This document shows, piece by piece, positions 43,923 to 55,611 of a stretch of DNA of 64,000 nucleotides. Position 1 is the stretch's first letter. Every line of letters starts with the position of its first letter. The position numbers and the translations under genes are program-made. Location: assembly GCA_949358305.1 (NCBI GenBank), contig OX442314.1:37111211-37175210 (forward strand). The letters run 5' to 3'. This DNA is from Strigamia acuminata. Lineage: Eukaryota; Arthropoda; Chilopoda; Geophilomorpha; Linotaeniidae. The notes under the pieces were generated by a model. The model was not told the origin of the DNA. It saw nothing but the letters and a program-made list of their open reading frames with translations, and did not search any database.

Positions 43923-45229
43923 CTTATCAACATCCAAGGCTTAAACCCATTAAACTCGCTTCATTTTCCCATTGAAAACACGCCGGTGCATCATAATTGT
44001 TGTGTTTTGATTGAGTATAATTACTTCGCGATAAATTGTTTGCCGCGAATCGGTCTCGGGCCCCCTCATTCAATCCCCGGCCTATGATTTACGTTAGCGA
44101 GCCACACGTGTCACATACGGGTCTCGTGTGAGCGAAAAAGGGGAAGCGGGTAAAGGAAAAGTGTCGTGTCAAGGAGGGGTGAGGGTGATCCCATTGGGTT
44201 GCGCCAACAAAACGAGAGAGTAGAGGCGTGAAGGGCGGCCAGAACCATGTACACCCTGCATAGGTGGGGAGCGATTGGCCACGGCGCAGCTGCACTATCT
44301 GAAAGCGCACAATGCGGGGAAACTGGGCGAAATGAAGCGCATTCAGCGTCGCTTTAGATTGTTAACATGGGCACAAAGATTAGCCACAAAGGGAACTGCC
44401 TCGGCTGCTCGCAAATAGGAGAGAAAAATGCTGCTGACAAATTGCCGCTTAATGACTTCGGTATCTTTTGCCAATTGTTGTGACCAGTTCAACGCCTCGC
44501 GTATTTATCGCTTTCGTTTTGACACAACTCGAAAAATTCGAATAAATTCCCGCCAAATTAATTGCAACGTACGAGAAATAAAATAAATTAAATAAATAAT
44601 ATTTTTAAAAAAATTTTTTTTTTTATATATAAATTAATTTTTTAAATTAATTTTTTTAAATTTTTTAAATTTTTTAAATTTTTAAATTTTGGGATTTTTG
44701 GATGTGTTGTGGAGCGTTTGAGCGTTGGGCACAGAGTCATTGCATCCGTTGGCACCACCCGGTGAGCAATTAGCATGGTAGCATTGTGCGAGTAAACTCT
44801 GTGTGGCCAAGCATACCCCTTTCATAGGGTCACGTATCACCCAAGAGGAGGTCCTGTGGCGCTGTGGGTTAGGAGCGTTTTAGTCTCCCCTCTCTGAGTT
44901 GGTGGTTGTGACAGACGCACGGATTTAATTGTAGCGTGCATATATTATGTGTTGCAGTGTGGAATTCGTGTGTTAAATGAATGCAATTGAGTCCACTTGA
45001 CGAAACGTTTGTTGGGTTTGGTTGTTCCCATTGAGAATGCAAACGAACAACAACGTCTAATCCTGTAACAATCCCTGAAGCAAACAAAACCTCAAGTGAA
45101 ACTTTCCCATTCATTCGCGTTTGTTTGAGTCGCATTCAACCGGTGGGACAATTGCAATTTTGAATTTCGAGATGAAACACGTGAGGTGCAAAGATTTGTT
45201 TACAGGAAGTTGTTGGAGATTGAAGTTGT
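43923..45229. other. Upstream region of transporter D, no gene seen
   Basis: AT-rich with a GC-richer patch around 44040-44330. ORFs here are short and without recognisable domains. A low-complexity T/A stretch covers 44580-44700. It may hold the D promoter, but no motif is strong enough to place it. Confidence 0.4.
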
Positions 45230-45292
45230 CCGTGTTTATGTTTAGTTTTAACTGTATGTTTAAAATAAATTGTGTTTCAGTTTGATTGTGTT
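45230..45292. repeat. Left part of the minisatellite split by the Mag-like element
   Basis: TGTTTAAAATAAATTGTGTT and neighbouring bases belong to the roughly 32-bp repeat that continues at 49819-50550 on the other side of the insertion. GTGTT at 45288-45292 and 49819-49823 is the target duplication. Confidence 0.75.
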
Positions 45293-45409
45293 TGTCGTGT
45301 GTCGTAATAAGGGAGCGATACGTGCCGTGTTAAGCTTTAATGAAAAGTCACTCCCACCACCGTGCACATGTGACCGCGCCCCCATCGCCCTCTAGTGGCG
45401 AACACCACA
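45293..45409 (-). repeat. 3' LTR of the Mag-like element
   Basis: 117 bp, with the element's polypurine tract directly adjacent at 45410-45418. Confidence 0.93.
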
Positions 45410-45504
45410 TCTTCCCCTGGGGGAACGCGATCCGACAAAGGATATAAAATACAATTCAAAATCAAAACACAATCGAAATACAACACAAAATAAAACCACT
45501 AAAA

Positions 45505-48500
45505 TCAGACTCCATTAAAGTTCACATTCAATTCATTCATCGTCTCTATCAAGCGCTCTGGCGGTATAACACGTCGCCCTGACCTCGTCGTATACACGGT
45601 CCTTCCTCCATTCTCCGCCACCGCCGGATTCGCGGCCACTATCGGCTCCCCCGGTCCCTCGTTCGCCTCGCCATCCTCCGTCTCTCGTTCGTTCGCCTCA
45701 ACTCTGGTGGGGTCCGATGCCGCTGACCGCTCTGCCGCCTCTATCCCGGGTCTCTCCGTCATCCTTGGCACCAACTGGTTACTATTGCGCCGAATGGTCC
45801 CCCGCGGTGTCTCTACAAGGTACGACCTCGGAGTCCCGGCAGGTCCCACCACTGCTCCCGACACCTTCTCGTTCGTAATCCAAACCTCCTCGCCATCGAC
45901 CAACTCGCGCCGCTGGACCACACGGTGCCGCCTGTTGTAATCCGCGCACTGTTGACTCTTCACCTCCTCTTGTTTCTTTCGGAACTCGCGATGATTCGGA
46001 ATCCTTGGCTGCAGCGCTGTCTGGAGCACCGGAATGCCCGTCCTCAAGCGCCGCGACATTAGCAACTGTGCCGGACTATACCCACTTGGTCCCGGTGTAT
46101 TTCGATATTGGAGCAATGCCTTATATGGATTCTCATTCTTGGCCAACATCTGCTTGACCGTGGCAACGAATCTTTCGGCTTGCCCGTTACTTTGGTGGTA
46201 ATGCGGACTACTCGTAACGAGGCGGAAGTCGTTCTCGGTCGCGTATCGCACGAATTCGGCCGCCATGAACTGCGTCCCCGAGTCGCTCACCATTTCCTCA
46301 GGATACCCGTGTCGCGCGAAAATTGACTCCATCCTACTAATCACTGCCGCCGATGTAATGCGATCCAAGCGTTCTAATTCCACGAAATGCGAGTAGTAGT
46401 CGACAACAAGCAGGTAACTACCGCCCTGCCAAAAAAAAATATCAGTTCCCACCTTCTGCCAAGGCAGCAAGGGCGTCGCCGTCGCGATCATCGGCTCCCG
46501 CAGCGGCACCCGAAACTGCTGACACGTCCTACAGTCGCCGACCAACTGTGCCAACTGCTGGCTCAGGCCAGGCCACCACACTGACTGCCGGGCCCTTGCC
46601 CTGCAGTGACCAATCCCCTGATGGCCTTCGTGCAATTTAGCCAAAATCTCCTTTCTTAAGCCGGCCGGCACAAAAATACGGTCATTCTTCAGGATCAACC
46701 CCCTCCACGCTGTCAGATAGCCCAGATCCCTCCAAAACACTCCCATCGACAGGGGCAAATGATGCTTCTCTGGCCAGCCTCCCTTGATGTATCCCATCAA
46801 AAGTCTACCCTCTTCATCCTCGGCGGTTCGCTTCCGGATCTGATCCAACCTTGCGCTTGACGCCGGAAACCCACTCGCTATGCTATCCACCTGGAACTCT
46901 GCTTCCCGTACAAGCTCTCCCATCCCCGTTGGCTTCTCCACCGGCGCACGCGACAATGTGTCCGCAATTATCAGCTGTCGCCCCGGCACGTGCGAAATGG
47001 TGTATCTGAACCACATCAACCTCATACGGAACCGCTGAATTCTCACCGGCATTGCGTCCAAACTCTTATTTCCTAATAGAGGCACCAACGGCTTATGGTC
47101 TGTGTGGATGTGAAAATCACGGCCTACTAAATATTTCGAAAACTTTTCGCAAGCCCAAGTAACCGCCAAAGCCTCTTTTTCGATTTGAGCATACCGTTGC
47201 TCTGTCTCTGACATCATTGAAGAGGCATAGGCGATCGGCCGCAAATCGCCGCCCTCCGCCCGCTGCAGCAATGCCGCCCCGAGCCCGAACGACGACGCAT
47301 CCGCCGACACCACCACCCCTGCTCCTAAGTCGTAATGGGCTAGCTCCACGTCCCTCGACAACGCAGCCTTTATGCACTCGAACGCGTCCTGTTGCGGCTG
47401 ACCCCAACTCCACATCACCTTTCGCTCGTCCCTCAACAACTCCGAAATTGGGTGAATCTTCTGCGACAGCTGGGGCACGAACTTGCCCAAATGATTCACC
47501 AATCCCATCAATCGTCGCACGCCCGACACCGAAGTTGGCGGCCCCATTCCCACAATCGCCGCCACCTTCTCCGGGTCCGGCCGCACTCCGTGTTCGCTGA
47601 TGTAAACTCCGAGGAACCTAATGTCTCTCCTACAAAATTCGCACTTTTCTCGATTCAACTTCACCCCCGCCTCTCGCAACTTCTTCAAGACCACCGTCAA
47701 CCGCTTATCATGTTCCATTCTAGTCCGGCCATGAACCAAGATGTCATCGATCTGACATTCGCACCCCTCACATCCCTCCAAAATTTCGTTCATACGCTGC
47801 TGGAAATATTCCGGTGCCGACGTTATACCGAACGGCAAGCGATTGAAACAAAACCGCCCAAACGGCGTAATAAACGTTGTCAACAAACGACTTCTCTCCG
47901 ACAACATCACCTGCCAAAATCCGTGAAAAGCGTCCAATTTAGTGAAAAACTTTGACCCCGCCACCGACGCCAAAGTAGTGTCCACGTCGGGCATTACCGT
48001 CCTCAGCCTTCTCACGCCCTTATTCAGAGGTATCAAATCGACACAAATACGAATCCCCCTCTCTCCGTTCTTATCGGGCTTCCCCTTCTCAGCTGTAACC
48101 ATTCCGGCGCACCACTCAGTCGGTCCCTCTACTCGGCTAATGATCCCCTGCTCAAGCATAATGTCCAACTGTTTCTTCACCCGGGGCAGCAATGGAATCG
48201 GAACACGTCTCGGCACTGAAATAGAAAATGGCACCGTATCAGGTTCTAACTCAATGTCATATTCCCCTTTCATCCGCCCGATCCCGTCGAACATCTCCGG
48301 ATAATCCGTTAAATATCGTCGGTCTTCTTCCGTCACCTCCGACATACTCCCCGTAAACCGTATCAGACCCAACCTCTCACTAGCGTCCCGACTCAGCAGG
48401 GGCTCACTCAAATCGTCCACCACATAAATCCATTCCTGCACCGACAGCTTTCCGTACTGTATGTCCTCCAAGAACATGCCCACCACCGACATGCGATCCG

Positions 48501-49548
48501 CTCCTGCGTGAAACAATCCTCGGCCCGGTCGTTCCAACTGCCTCGGCCGCCAGCTACTCGTCGATGGAATCGCCGTCACGTCCGCCCCTGAATCTACCTT
48601 AAATCGTATTAACTGTTTATTAATTCGTACACCTACTCTCCATGGCGGCGACCGCTCTGGCCTGGCCGAAACACGCTCTGGTCCGGCCGAAACTCGTCCC
48701 AAAAACAGCGCCTCTTGCTGAAACAGCTCTCCCAGCTGACCTCCCTCGGCTTCGCGAATCTCATGCGTCGGCGCACTCCTACAAACGCGAGCATAATGGC
48801 CTCTTCCTCCGCATCTTCGACATTTGGCCTCCCTCGCTGGACACTCGCCTCGCTCGTGCCTTGGGAACCCACAATTGCGGCATCCAGGCCCCGGCGGCCG
48901 AACTCCCGAACTCGACTGACCGCCACTTGGCGCATTACCGGACCTCCGCTCCTGCTGCTCCCGACGGCCGAACTTCATCTCTCCCACCGTCAATATGTTC
49001 GGCTCTTCCGCACGAATAAAGCTCTGCTGGCCCTTAACCACCTCCTTCATCCGTGCCTTCTCGACCGCTGTCTCCAATGTCAATTTGCCGTCCAGCTGCA
49101 GTGTCTCGGATATTTTCGCGTCCAACAATCCCACGACGAACCGATCGCGCACCAACTCGTCCTTCAAACTGGCATAAGCGCACGTATCAATTAACGCATG
49201 CAGCGCCGTCACGAACGCGTCCACCGTCTCTCCAGGCTCTTGTTTCCTACGGTGAAATTTAGCACGTTCATAAATCACATTCCGCTTACCCACAAAATAG
49301 TCCTCGAATATTTTCTTCACATTGGCGTATTTCTTCTTCTCCGCCGCTGTCACGGTTGAAGCGGCCAAAATGTCCTCCGCTTCATCACCCAAGCAATAAA
49401 TTAACGTCGTCACCTGCCTCAACTCAGTCGCCACATCCAACTCCGAAGATTCACGGTACCGTTCAAACCTTCGAATCCACTTTGGCCAACCCTCAGCGCA
49501 TTTAAAATCAAAAGGCGTCGGCGGAACGAACTGAAACGACGCCGCCAT
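45505..49548 (-). CDS. Gag-Pol polyprotein of the Mag-like element
   Basis: The frame is open from a GTG at 49572, but the first ATG (49548, context AAAGATGGCG) gives 1347 aa; the residue numbers here count from the GTG. The Gag core includes CAEGWPKWIRRFERYRES. Two CCHC knuckles lie at 231-244 and 251-264. Protease: KVDSGADVTAIP (Asp327). Reverse transcriptase: ICVDLIPLN, KLDAFHGFWQV (Asp547) and QIDDILV (Asp609/610, Ile-Asp-Asp rather than Tyr-x-Asp-Asp). RNase H: SADASSFGLGAALL (Asp758) and TDHKPL. Integrase: zinc finger HEGHQGIGHC with CRTCQ, catalytic Asp1044, Asp1097 and Glu1133. Motifs such as HYHQSNGQAERF resemble the group often annotated as K02A2.6-like. Gag and Pol share one frame with no stop or shift, so both come from one polyprotein. 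Confidence 0.94.
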   Translation of the reverse strand: MAASFQFVPPTPFDFKCAEGWPKWIRRFERYRESSELDVATELRQVTTLIYCLGDEAEDILAASTVTAAEKKKYANVKKIFEDYFVGKRNVIYERAKFHRRKQEPGETVDAFVTALHALIDTCAYASLKDELVRDRFVVGLLDAKISETLQLDGKLTLETAVEKARMKEVVKGQQSFIRAEEPNILTVGEMKFGRREQQERRSGNAPSGGQSSSGVRPPGPGCRNCGFPRHERGECPAREAKCRRCGGRGHYARVCRSAPTHEIREAEGGQLGELFQQEALFLGRVSAGPERVSARPERSPPWRVGVRINKQLIRFKVDSGADVTAIPSTSSWRPRQLERPGRGLFHAGADRMSVVGMFLEDIQYGKLSVQEWIYVVDDLSEPLLSRDASERLGLIRFTGSMSEVTEEDRRYLTDYPEMFDGIGRMKGEYDIELEPDTVPFSISVPRRVPIPLLPRVKKQLDIMLEQGIISRVEGPTEWCAGMVTAEKGKPDKNGERGIRICVDLIPLNKGVRRLRTVMPDVDTTLASVAGSKFFTKLDAFHGFWQVMLSERSRLLTTFITPFGRFCFNRLPFGITSAPEYFQQRMNEILEGCEGCECQIDDILVHGRTRMEHDKRLTVVLKKLREAGVKLNREKCEFCRRDIRFLGVYISEHGVRPDPEKVAAIVGMGPPTSVSGVRRLMGLVNHLGKFVPQLSQKIHPISELLRDERKVMWSWGQPQQDAFECIKAALSRDVELAHYDLGAGVVVSADASSFGLGAALLQRAEGGDLRPIAYASSMMSETEQRYAQIEKEALAVTWACEKFSKYLVGRDFHIHTDHKPLVPLLGNKSLDAMPVRIQRFRMRLMWFRYTISHVPGRQLIIADTLSRAPVEKPTGMGELVREAEFQVDSIASGFPASSARLDQIRKRTAEDEEGRLLMGYIKGGWPEKHHLPLSMGVFWRDLGYLTAWRGLILKNDRIFVPAGLRKEILAKLHEGHQGIGHCRARARQSVWWPGLSQQLAQLVGDCRTCQQFRVPLREPMIATATPLLPWQKVGTDIFFWQGGSYLLVVDYYSHFVELERLDRITSAAVISRMESIFARHGYPEEMVSDSGTQFMAAEFVRYATENDFRLVTSSPHYHQSNGQAERFVATVKQMLAKNENPYKALLQYRNTPGPSGYSPAQLLMSRRLRTGIPVLQTALQPRIPNHREFRKKQEEVKSQQCADYNRRHRVVQRRELVDGEEVWITNEKVSGAVVGPAGTPRSYLVETPRGTIRRNSNQLVPRMTERPGIEAAERSAASDPTRVEANERETEDGEANEGPGEPIVAANPAVAENGGRTVYTTRSGRRVIPPERLIETMNELNVNFNGV

Positions 49549-49701
49549 CTTTGATTCTCGGCCCGCCGCCACGACACTGTTTCCAACCTCAATATCAATC
49601 CTTCACTCGTCAAAAACTCACACGTTCTTCCCACTGTCGCCTGCAATCCTACGCCACACCAAACTCTTGAAAAACCGTCCAAAAAACCACTTCTGGCACC
49701 A

Positions 49702-49818
49702 TGTCGTGTGTCGTAATAAGGGAGCGATACGTGCCGTGTTAAGCTTTAATGAAAAGTCACTCCCACCACCGTGCACATGTGACCGCGCCCCCATCGCCCT
49801 CTAGTGGCGAACACCACA
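49702..49818 (-). repeat. 5' LTR of the Mag-like element
   Basis: 117 bp, identical to 45293-45409 in reading both; followed on the element strand by the primer-binding site (49687-49701). Confidence 0.93.
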
Positions 49819-50550
49819 GTGTTTAACATAAATTGTATTTCAGCTTATTTATGTTTAATTTTGACTGTTATGTTGAAAATAAATTATATTTTAGATTCTT
49901 TATGTTTAATTTTGACTATTATGTTCCAAAATAAATTGTGTTTCAGCTCATTTCTGTTTTATTTTCACTATTACGTTCAAACTAAATTATATTTCAGTTT
50001 ATTTATGCTTAATTTTGACTATTGACCGAAAGAATCGGGATCCGGCTTGGCACATTATAAAATAAAGAAGTTAAATTAATTAAATGAATAAATACAACAA
50101 TAATACTTGCAAAAAATTTCCTAGATGATCCAAACAGCTCGTATAACCACCCTCTGCTACCACTTGTGTTTAAAATAAATTATACGTCAGTTTATTTATC
50201 TTTATTTTTTACTATTATGTTTTAAATAAATTATATTTCAGTGTATTTATGTTTAAAATAAATTATATTTCAGTGTATTTATGTTTAAAATAAATTATAT
50301 TTCAGTGTATTTATGTTTAAAATAAATTATATTTCAGTGTATTTATGTTTAAAATAAATTATATTTATGTTTATTTATGTTTAATTTTGACTATTATGTT
50401 TAAAATAAATTATATTTCAGTTTATTTATGTTTAATCTTGACTATTATGTTTAAAATAAATTATATTTATGTTTATTTATGTTCAATTTTGACTATATTG
50501 TGTTTCAAATTAATCATATTTCAGTTTGATTGTGTTTCACTTTAATTATG
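49819..50550. repeat. AT-rich minisatellite, unit about 32 bp
   Basis: Repeats of a unit containing AAAATAAATTATATTTCAGT and TTTATGTTT, some copies extended by TTAATTTTGACTATTATG. The most regular part is 50225-50360. It is the right part of the array interrupted at 45293. Short ORFs across it are repeat artefacts. Confidence 0.85.
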
Positions 50551-50560
50551 TTTCACTTCA

Positions 50561-52120
50561 CTTAATTCCAACTCAAAATTTTACTCTAATTATTTCTTTG
50601 TTTACAATATTACAAAAATCCCTTCCATTTTCTTTTCATCAATCCACCAATTAATTCCCTTACCAAACACTCCACTCTTACCTTCCAGTCAAGCAGGCAG
50701 CACAACTTCTCCCAACCCAAACATCCACCAACTAGACTACATTTACCACTTAAAAATCGGCCCCAAAAAAAAAACTGCCTGTGGCAGTTAGGACTAAGTG
50801 CACCTCTTCATGTCAACAGCTTTGGATGCTTGACCCTTCTCATGAAGCCCTTGGCAGAAAAGTATCCCCCTCTTCACTCAAGATGCGAGCATGGGGAGGA
50901 TGTGATCTCACAACAGGTACCTCCGTCCCGTCCCGTCCTTCCTTCCTTCCTTCCATCGCCAAAGAGGGAGTTGGGGGGGGGGACTTTAGGGGAGGGCAAA
51001 CGAGGGGAGAAAAGATTTGCTAAGGCCTTCACGGCCAGACGCTCGGCTGAACAGGAATTGCTGGCCCCGTTCGTGTGCTATGATCCGGTTTATTGCCGCG
51101 ATCGCAGAATGTAATCGCCATTTTCTGCGCACCTCCTTTGGCTAATTGTGTCGCCTTGGTGGGATCGTTGTGCATGGCGCTTTGTGGCTCTGTCACCGCC
51201 GCCCTACGACTTGATCAACAACCCTGCCCTCTTCGCACCCGCCCTCTGTCTGCATATATAGAGCCGGGATCGAGGGGGGGACCACCGGGCTCCCCCCTGC
51301 CAAAAGCTGCTCGCTAGAGGCGCTGCTAGAGAGGAGGAGTGGATTGATCAAAGGCCGCCCACGAGGGACTGGCGGAAACACCCACTTTGAGCGCCCAATG
51401 GCGGGAATTGGTGGAGATTTCGTGTTTTTTGGGGGTTTTTGGATTGTGGTTTGGGTTGTTTGGGGAAAGGGTGAGGCTCGGGGCGTTGGCCAGGTGAGGG
51501 TACTTGAGTATTCACACCTGCACTGGGAATCCTCTCATCAGATGAGAGCTGGCAGGCGCTGTTCATCCATCAAGATCATGTCAAGCGTGGTTGGAAAAAG
51601 TAAACATTTGCAAACAGATGTTCGTGCAACTACATTTCCACTTAGTATCGACGGGTTTTAAGCCTCGTTTGGAGATTTTCGCACATATTTTGAAGATTGG
51701 GAAAAAGTATTTTTTTTTTTTTAATTTATTTTATTTGGGGTTGTAATTAGTTGGTGTTTGTTGGTGGAGATTAGAGGGAAGAGGATTAGAAGATGTAAAT
51801 AGGGGGAGAAGGATTTTTGATGTTGACTTTAAGTTTAATGTGTGTTTGGAAGTTAATTTGGTTGTAGTTTTGAATGCAATCTTTTTAAATTGGATTAATG
51901 GGTGGATTTGAGTTAGTGTTGCGTAGGACGCTGTTAGAGTACGGGTCTCTAATGAAGCGCGGGGGGATTTAGAATGTGGGATTAGTGTGCGGGTTTCTGT
52001 TGTAACGCGGGGCGTTATAATAGTGAGTCGCGCACGAATGATAAAGTATTTCGGTGGAGATTGAGATGGGAAATGTGATGGTTATGGTTTTTTAAGGGAG
52101 GATTTGGGGAAATTTGGATT
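50561..52120. other. Non-coding region, partly GC-rich
   Basis: 50770-51660 is more GC-rich than its surroundings and not repetitive, with TATATAGAGCCGGG near 51256. No ORF there shows a domain or codon pattern I trust. It could be regulatory DNA. 51930-52040 has diverged copies of a CGGGTCTC...GCG motif that reappears near 53050. Confidence 0.4.
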
Positions 52121-52990
52121 TTTTTTTGTGGGAAATTTTGTAAAATTTGAACTTTTTAGTGGGAAGTTTAGTAAAATTTGAATTTTTTAATGGAAAGTAT
52201 AGCACAATTTGGATTTTTTTATCGAAAGTTTAGTAAAATTTGATATTTTTTAGTGAAAGTTTGGTAAAATTTGGATTTTTTAACGGAAAGTTTAGTAAAA
52301 TTTGGATTTTTTAATGAAAAGTTTAGTACAATTTGGATTTTTTAATCAAAAGTTTAGTAAAATTTGATATTTTTTAGTGAAAGTTTGGTAAAATTTGGAT
52401 TTTTTAATGGAAAGTTTAGTACAATTTGGATTTTTTAATCAAAAGTTTAGTAAAATTTGGATTTTTTAACGAAAAGTTTAGTAAAATTTGGATTTTTTAA
52501 TGAAAAGTTTAGTACAATTTGAATATTTTAATGGAAAGTTATGTAAAATTTAAACTTTTTAATGGAAAATATAGTAAAATTTGGATTTTTTAATCGACAG
52601 CTTAGTAAAATTTTATATCTTTTGGTGAAAGTTTGGTAAAATTTAAAATTTTTAATGAAAAGTTTGACCAATTTGAATATTTTAATGGAAAGTTTAGTAA
52701 AAATTGATAGTTTAACAGAGAATTTGTGGAAAATTTCAATTTTATTGGAGAATTTGTGGAAAATTTCAATTTTATTGGAGAATTTGGAAAAAATTTGAAT
52801 TTTTTAATGAATAATTTAGTACCGTAATTATAAATCGTTTAATAAAAAATTTAGTAATTATGAAAATTTAAACAAAAAAAATTTAGTAATTATCAAATTT
52901 TTAATGAAAAATTTAGTGATTATGATTTTTTTAAATGGAAAATTTAGCAAAATCTATATTTTTAATTGAAAAATTTGAATTTCCGACAAA
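52121..52990. repeat. AT-rich minisatellite, unit about 31 bp
   Basis: Many copies of AGTTTAGTAAAATTTGGATT plus TTTTAATGGA, degenerating after 52720 into GAAAATTTAGTAATTAT-like variants. Confidence 0.85.
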
Positions 52991-54326
52991 AATTTGACTT
53001 ATCCACACGAAATATTGATGAACTTATTCCCACTTATCTAACAGTTCATGCGCGGGTCTCCATTAGACCGCAAACCCCTACTTCACCGCGGGTATAGAAT
53101 TCGTTTTGCCAATAGTGCGCGGGTGCACAAAAAATATCCAAACAAAAACCCCCAAAAGTTGCATTTTCTTATATCGTCAACAACATACACACCAACACCG
53201 TTAATTAACCAACACATTTTAAACTTCCCAAATTTACTTCTCCAAAACTCTATACTGCGATTTATTTTCATTTCTCCTAACTTCCAAATTAGTACATCGA
53301 CACAAACCAGCACACAACCGTCGTCCGAAATGTCACCGATGTCAAAAAAGGAATGACTAAGCACGCTTTTGTCAACCGTGCTGTTTTGGATGGTCAGTGG
53401 CAAAGAATGACTATCAAAACAGCATTGAGATAATACCGGAAACGTGTGACATATCCATTCCTGCATGAAGTTTGTTTTCCTCATCTTCCTACACAAACCC
53501 CCGTTCTTGTTCCATCATGAGTCATGCATGGTCATCGATGAATAACTCCATTTTTCGTCGCTCCTCACGAACAAACACTCCCAAAACTCCCCACCAAAAT
53601 TGATTTCAAACAAACTTTGCATTCTCCGTCAAAGAAAACCAAAAAATCGTTTCCTCGCTTATATATTAATCACATCCTTTCAAAACCCACGATAATGGCT
53701 ACCCATAACGACCACAACTCATTCACACAGTTTGAATGTGTTAAAAAAAATAGTATACTCTTTTTTCAATACCCTAAACTTTTTATTTCCATTTCTGTAT
53801 AATATAAATGTCCTTTTCTTCCATTCAACAGGCAATTTAAGCCGCTCCCAACACGCCCACAGCTCCGTACATTGTATACACGACACGGTTTGGTGGTGGA
53901 AAACCATTCAACTTGTATTAATTGCTCGTGCACAATTGATTGAGTAAAATATCGCCCCTATACATGAATACCAAATCATAACAGATGTGTATCTAGACTC
54001 ATAAACTGCTTACTTGATCTAGAATGATAAGTTTCTCTCGCGGGAAAACTGGAACAGTCAAATAAGAGAAATAAACACACATAGATCAAATTGTTGTTGA
54101 GAAATTCTGATTTTTTAATAGACGAGTTTTGTTCGGACCCTCCTGATACAAATCATTGTGACAAGTAGCATCCAGACAGCTGCCATATACGTACTAAGAG
54201 GACAAGGCAGGTGGTGTTAAACCCATTTTTTATCCCATGAAAAGAAGCAAGGATTGTGTGGAAGAGATAGAAGAATTGCTCATTATATTGCAATGCAGCG
54301 CATTTTGGAATATGTTTTTGCGTGTA
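52991..54326. other. Non-coding region, no feature supported
   Basis: Mixed AT-rich sequence. I find only short ORFs without domains and no clear repeats except the CGGGTCTC motif near 53055. Confidence 0.4.
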
Positions 54327-55198
54327 CAGGGTGTTTGGAAAACTGTATGTATTGTTCAATTAAATTATTGATTGTTAGTTGTGGGTGGTGGTGTTTGGTA
54401 AATGTTTCTATGGTGCGGGTTTTTGCGTTATTTCGTTTGGTTTTTAGTTTTTGACGATCCGAGCTTTCGTTCTCGAGATATTTGCGATTTTGATCAATTT
54501 TTGTCCCGATTCACCAAGTTTGATTGCGGTAGTCATTCCGGAATTTCAGATTTTGCGGTACTTTTTGAATCTCTTCAGCAGTACTTTTGTGGATTTTTCA
54601 GATGTACTAGCACGAAATCGCGCGAGATTTTGCAAGATTTTGCAAGATTTTGTGAGATTTTGCTTCATTTTGTGAGATTTTGCTACATTTTGTGAGATTT
54701 TGCTACTTTTTGTGAAATTTTGCTATATTTTGTGAGATTTTGCTACATTTTGTGAGATTTTGCTACATTTTGTGAAATTTTGCTACTTTTTGTGAAATTT
54801 TGCTATATTTTGTGAGATTTTGCTATATTTTGTGAGATTTTGCTACATTTTGCTATATTTTGTGAGATTTTGTTACATTTTGCTACATTTTGTGAGATTC
54901 TGCTACCTTATGTGAGATTTTGCTATATTTTGTGAGATTTTACGTAAAATAGGTAAAGTACCAAAAAAGTGGTACACAGATGCGGTACTTTTTGCAATCA
55001 AACTTGGCGAATCAAGACAAAAATCGATCAAAAACGCAAATATCTCGAGAACAAACGCTCGGATCGTCAAAAACTAAACACCAAACGAAAGAACAAAAAA
55101 ACCTGCACCAGAAACGTTAATTAAACAAACACTGCCCGCAACTAAAACTAAAACACATTTCATTCAACAGTGTACACACATTTATTCAAAACACCCTC
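54327..55198. mobile_element. Foldback (MITE-like) element, copy 4, expanded by an internal minisatellite
   Basis: Ends CAGGGTGTTTGG and AAACACCCT. The arms carry TTTTTGACGATCCGAGCTTT, TTCTCGAGATATTTGCG and complements (ATATCTCGAGAACAAACGCT, TCGTCAAAAACTAAACACCA). An inner inverted pair (GCGGTACTTTTTG / TACCAAAAAAGTGG) encloses an array of a roughly 20-bp unit (TTTTGTGAGATTTTGCTACA), about 54620-54950, some sixteen copies. The extra array makes this copy about twice as long as the others. Confidence 0.8.
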
Positions 55199-55570
55199 AA
55201 CAACCCTCCTTGTACCATCGACCCACCATTTGCCCCACCAACTAAAATAAAATTGCGATTAAAAATCACCAACAAATCATCACCGCAAATAATCCACCCA
55301 AAGACTTCGACCACAAAGAGATTACCCAACGAAGTCCTCACCTCACAAAGTCAACTCCATTTCATATTTCTCCTCAATGAACCCAAAATCTCACCTAACC
55401 TAAGCAGCTTAACAACATAAACCTACGAAAAAAACTCCATCTCTACTTACATTTACTACAACCACTTACAAACCATTTAAATCCATTTTATTCAAATCTC
55501 TTCCGCTTTTACAATATTTAAAAACTCCAAAAACCCAAAAAAAGACAAGGCACATATTAATTTCTCATCA

Positions 55571-55576
55571 TTTATT
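55571..55576 (-). terminator. Polyadenylation signal of the NK2 homeobox gene
   Basis: AATAAA on the minus strand, about 36 nt after the stop codon at 55612. Confidence 0.6.
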
Positions 55577-55611
55577 AAAAATATACAAATCTATTGCACA
55601 CCCATCAGTCC

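Larger units (their letters stand above)
45293..49818 (-). mobile_element. Mag-like Gypsy-superfamily LTR retrotransposon, apparently intact
   Basis: 4526 bp, oriented on the minus strand. Two 117-bp LTRs (45293-45409 and 49702-49818) are identical by eye, starting TGTGGTGTTC and ending CACACGACA on the element strand. The target duplication is GTGTT. The primer site CCACTTCTGGCACCA (49687-49701, plus strand) abuts the 5' LTR and resembles a tRNA-Leu(UAA) 3' end. AGGGGAAGA (45410-45418, minus) is the polypurine tract. One long ORF encodes Gag and Pol. Identical LTRs and an open frame point to very recent movement. Confidence 0.95.

Noticed and set aside
49549-49572. GTG start of the Mag-like polyprotein
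   Set aside because: An ATG in good context lies 24 nt downstream.
50781-51317. Overlapping ORFs in the GC-richer patch
   Set aside because: Three frames are equally open and none shows a domain; likely non-coding.
54620-54950. Regular short repeats resembling a CRISPR array
   Set aside because: No unique spacers, units directly abut, and the context is eukaryotic; it is a minisatellite.
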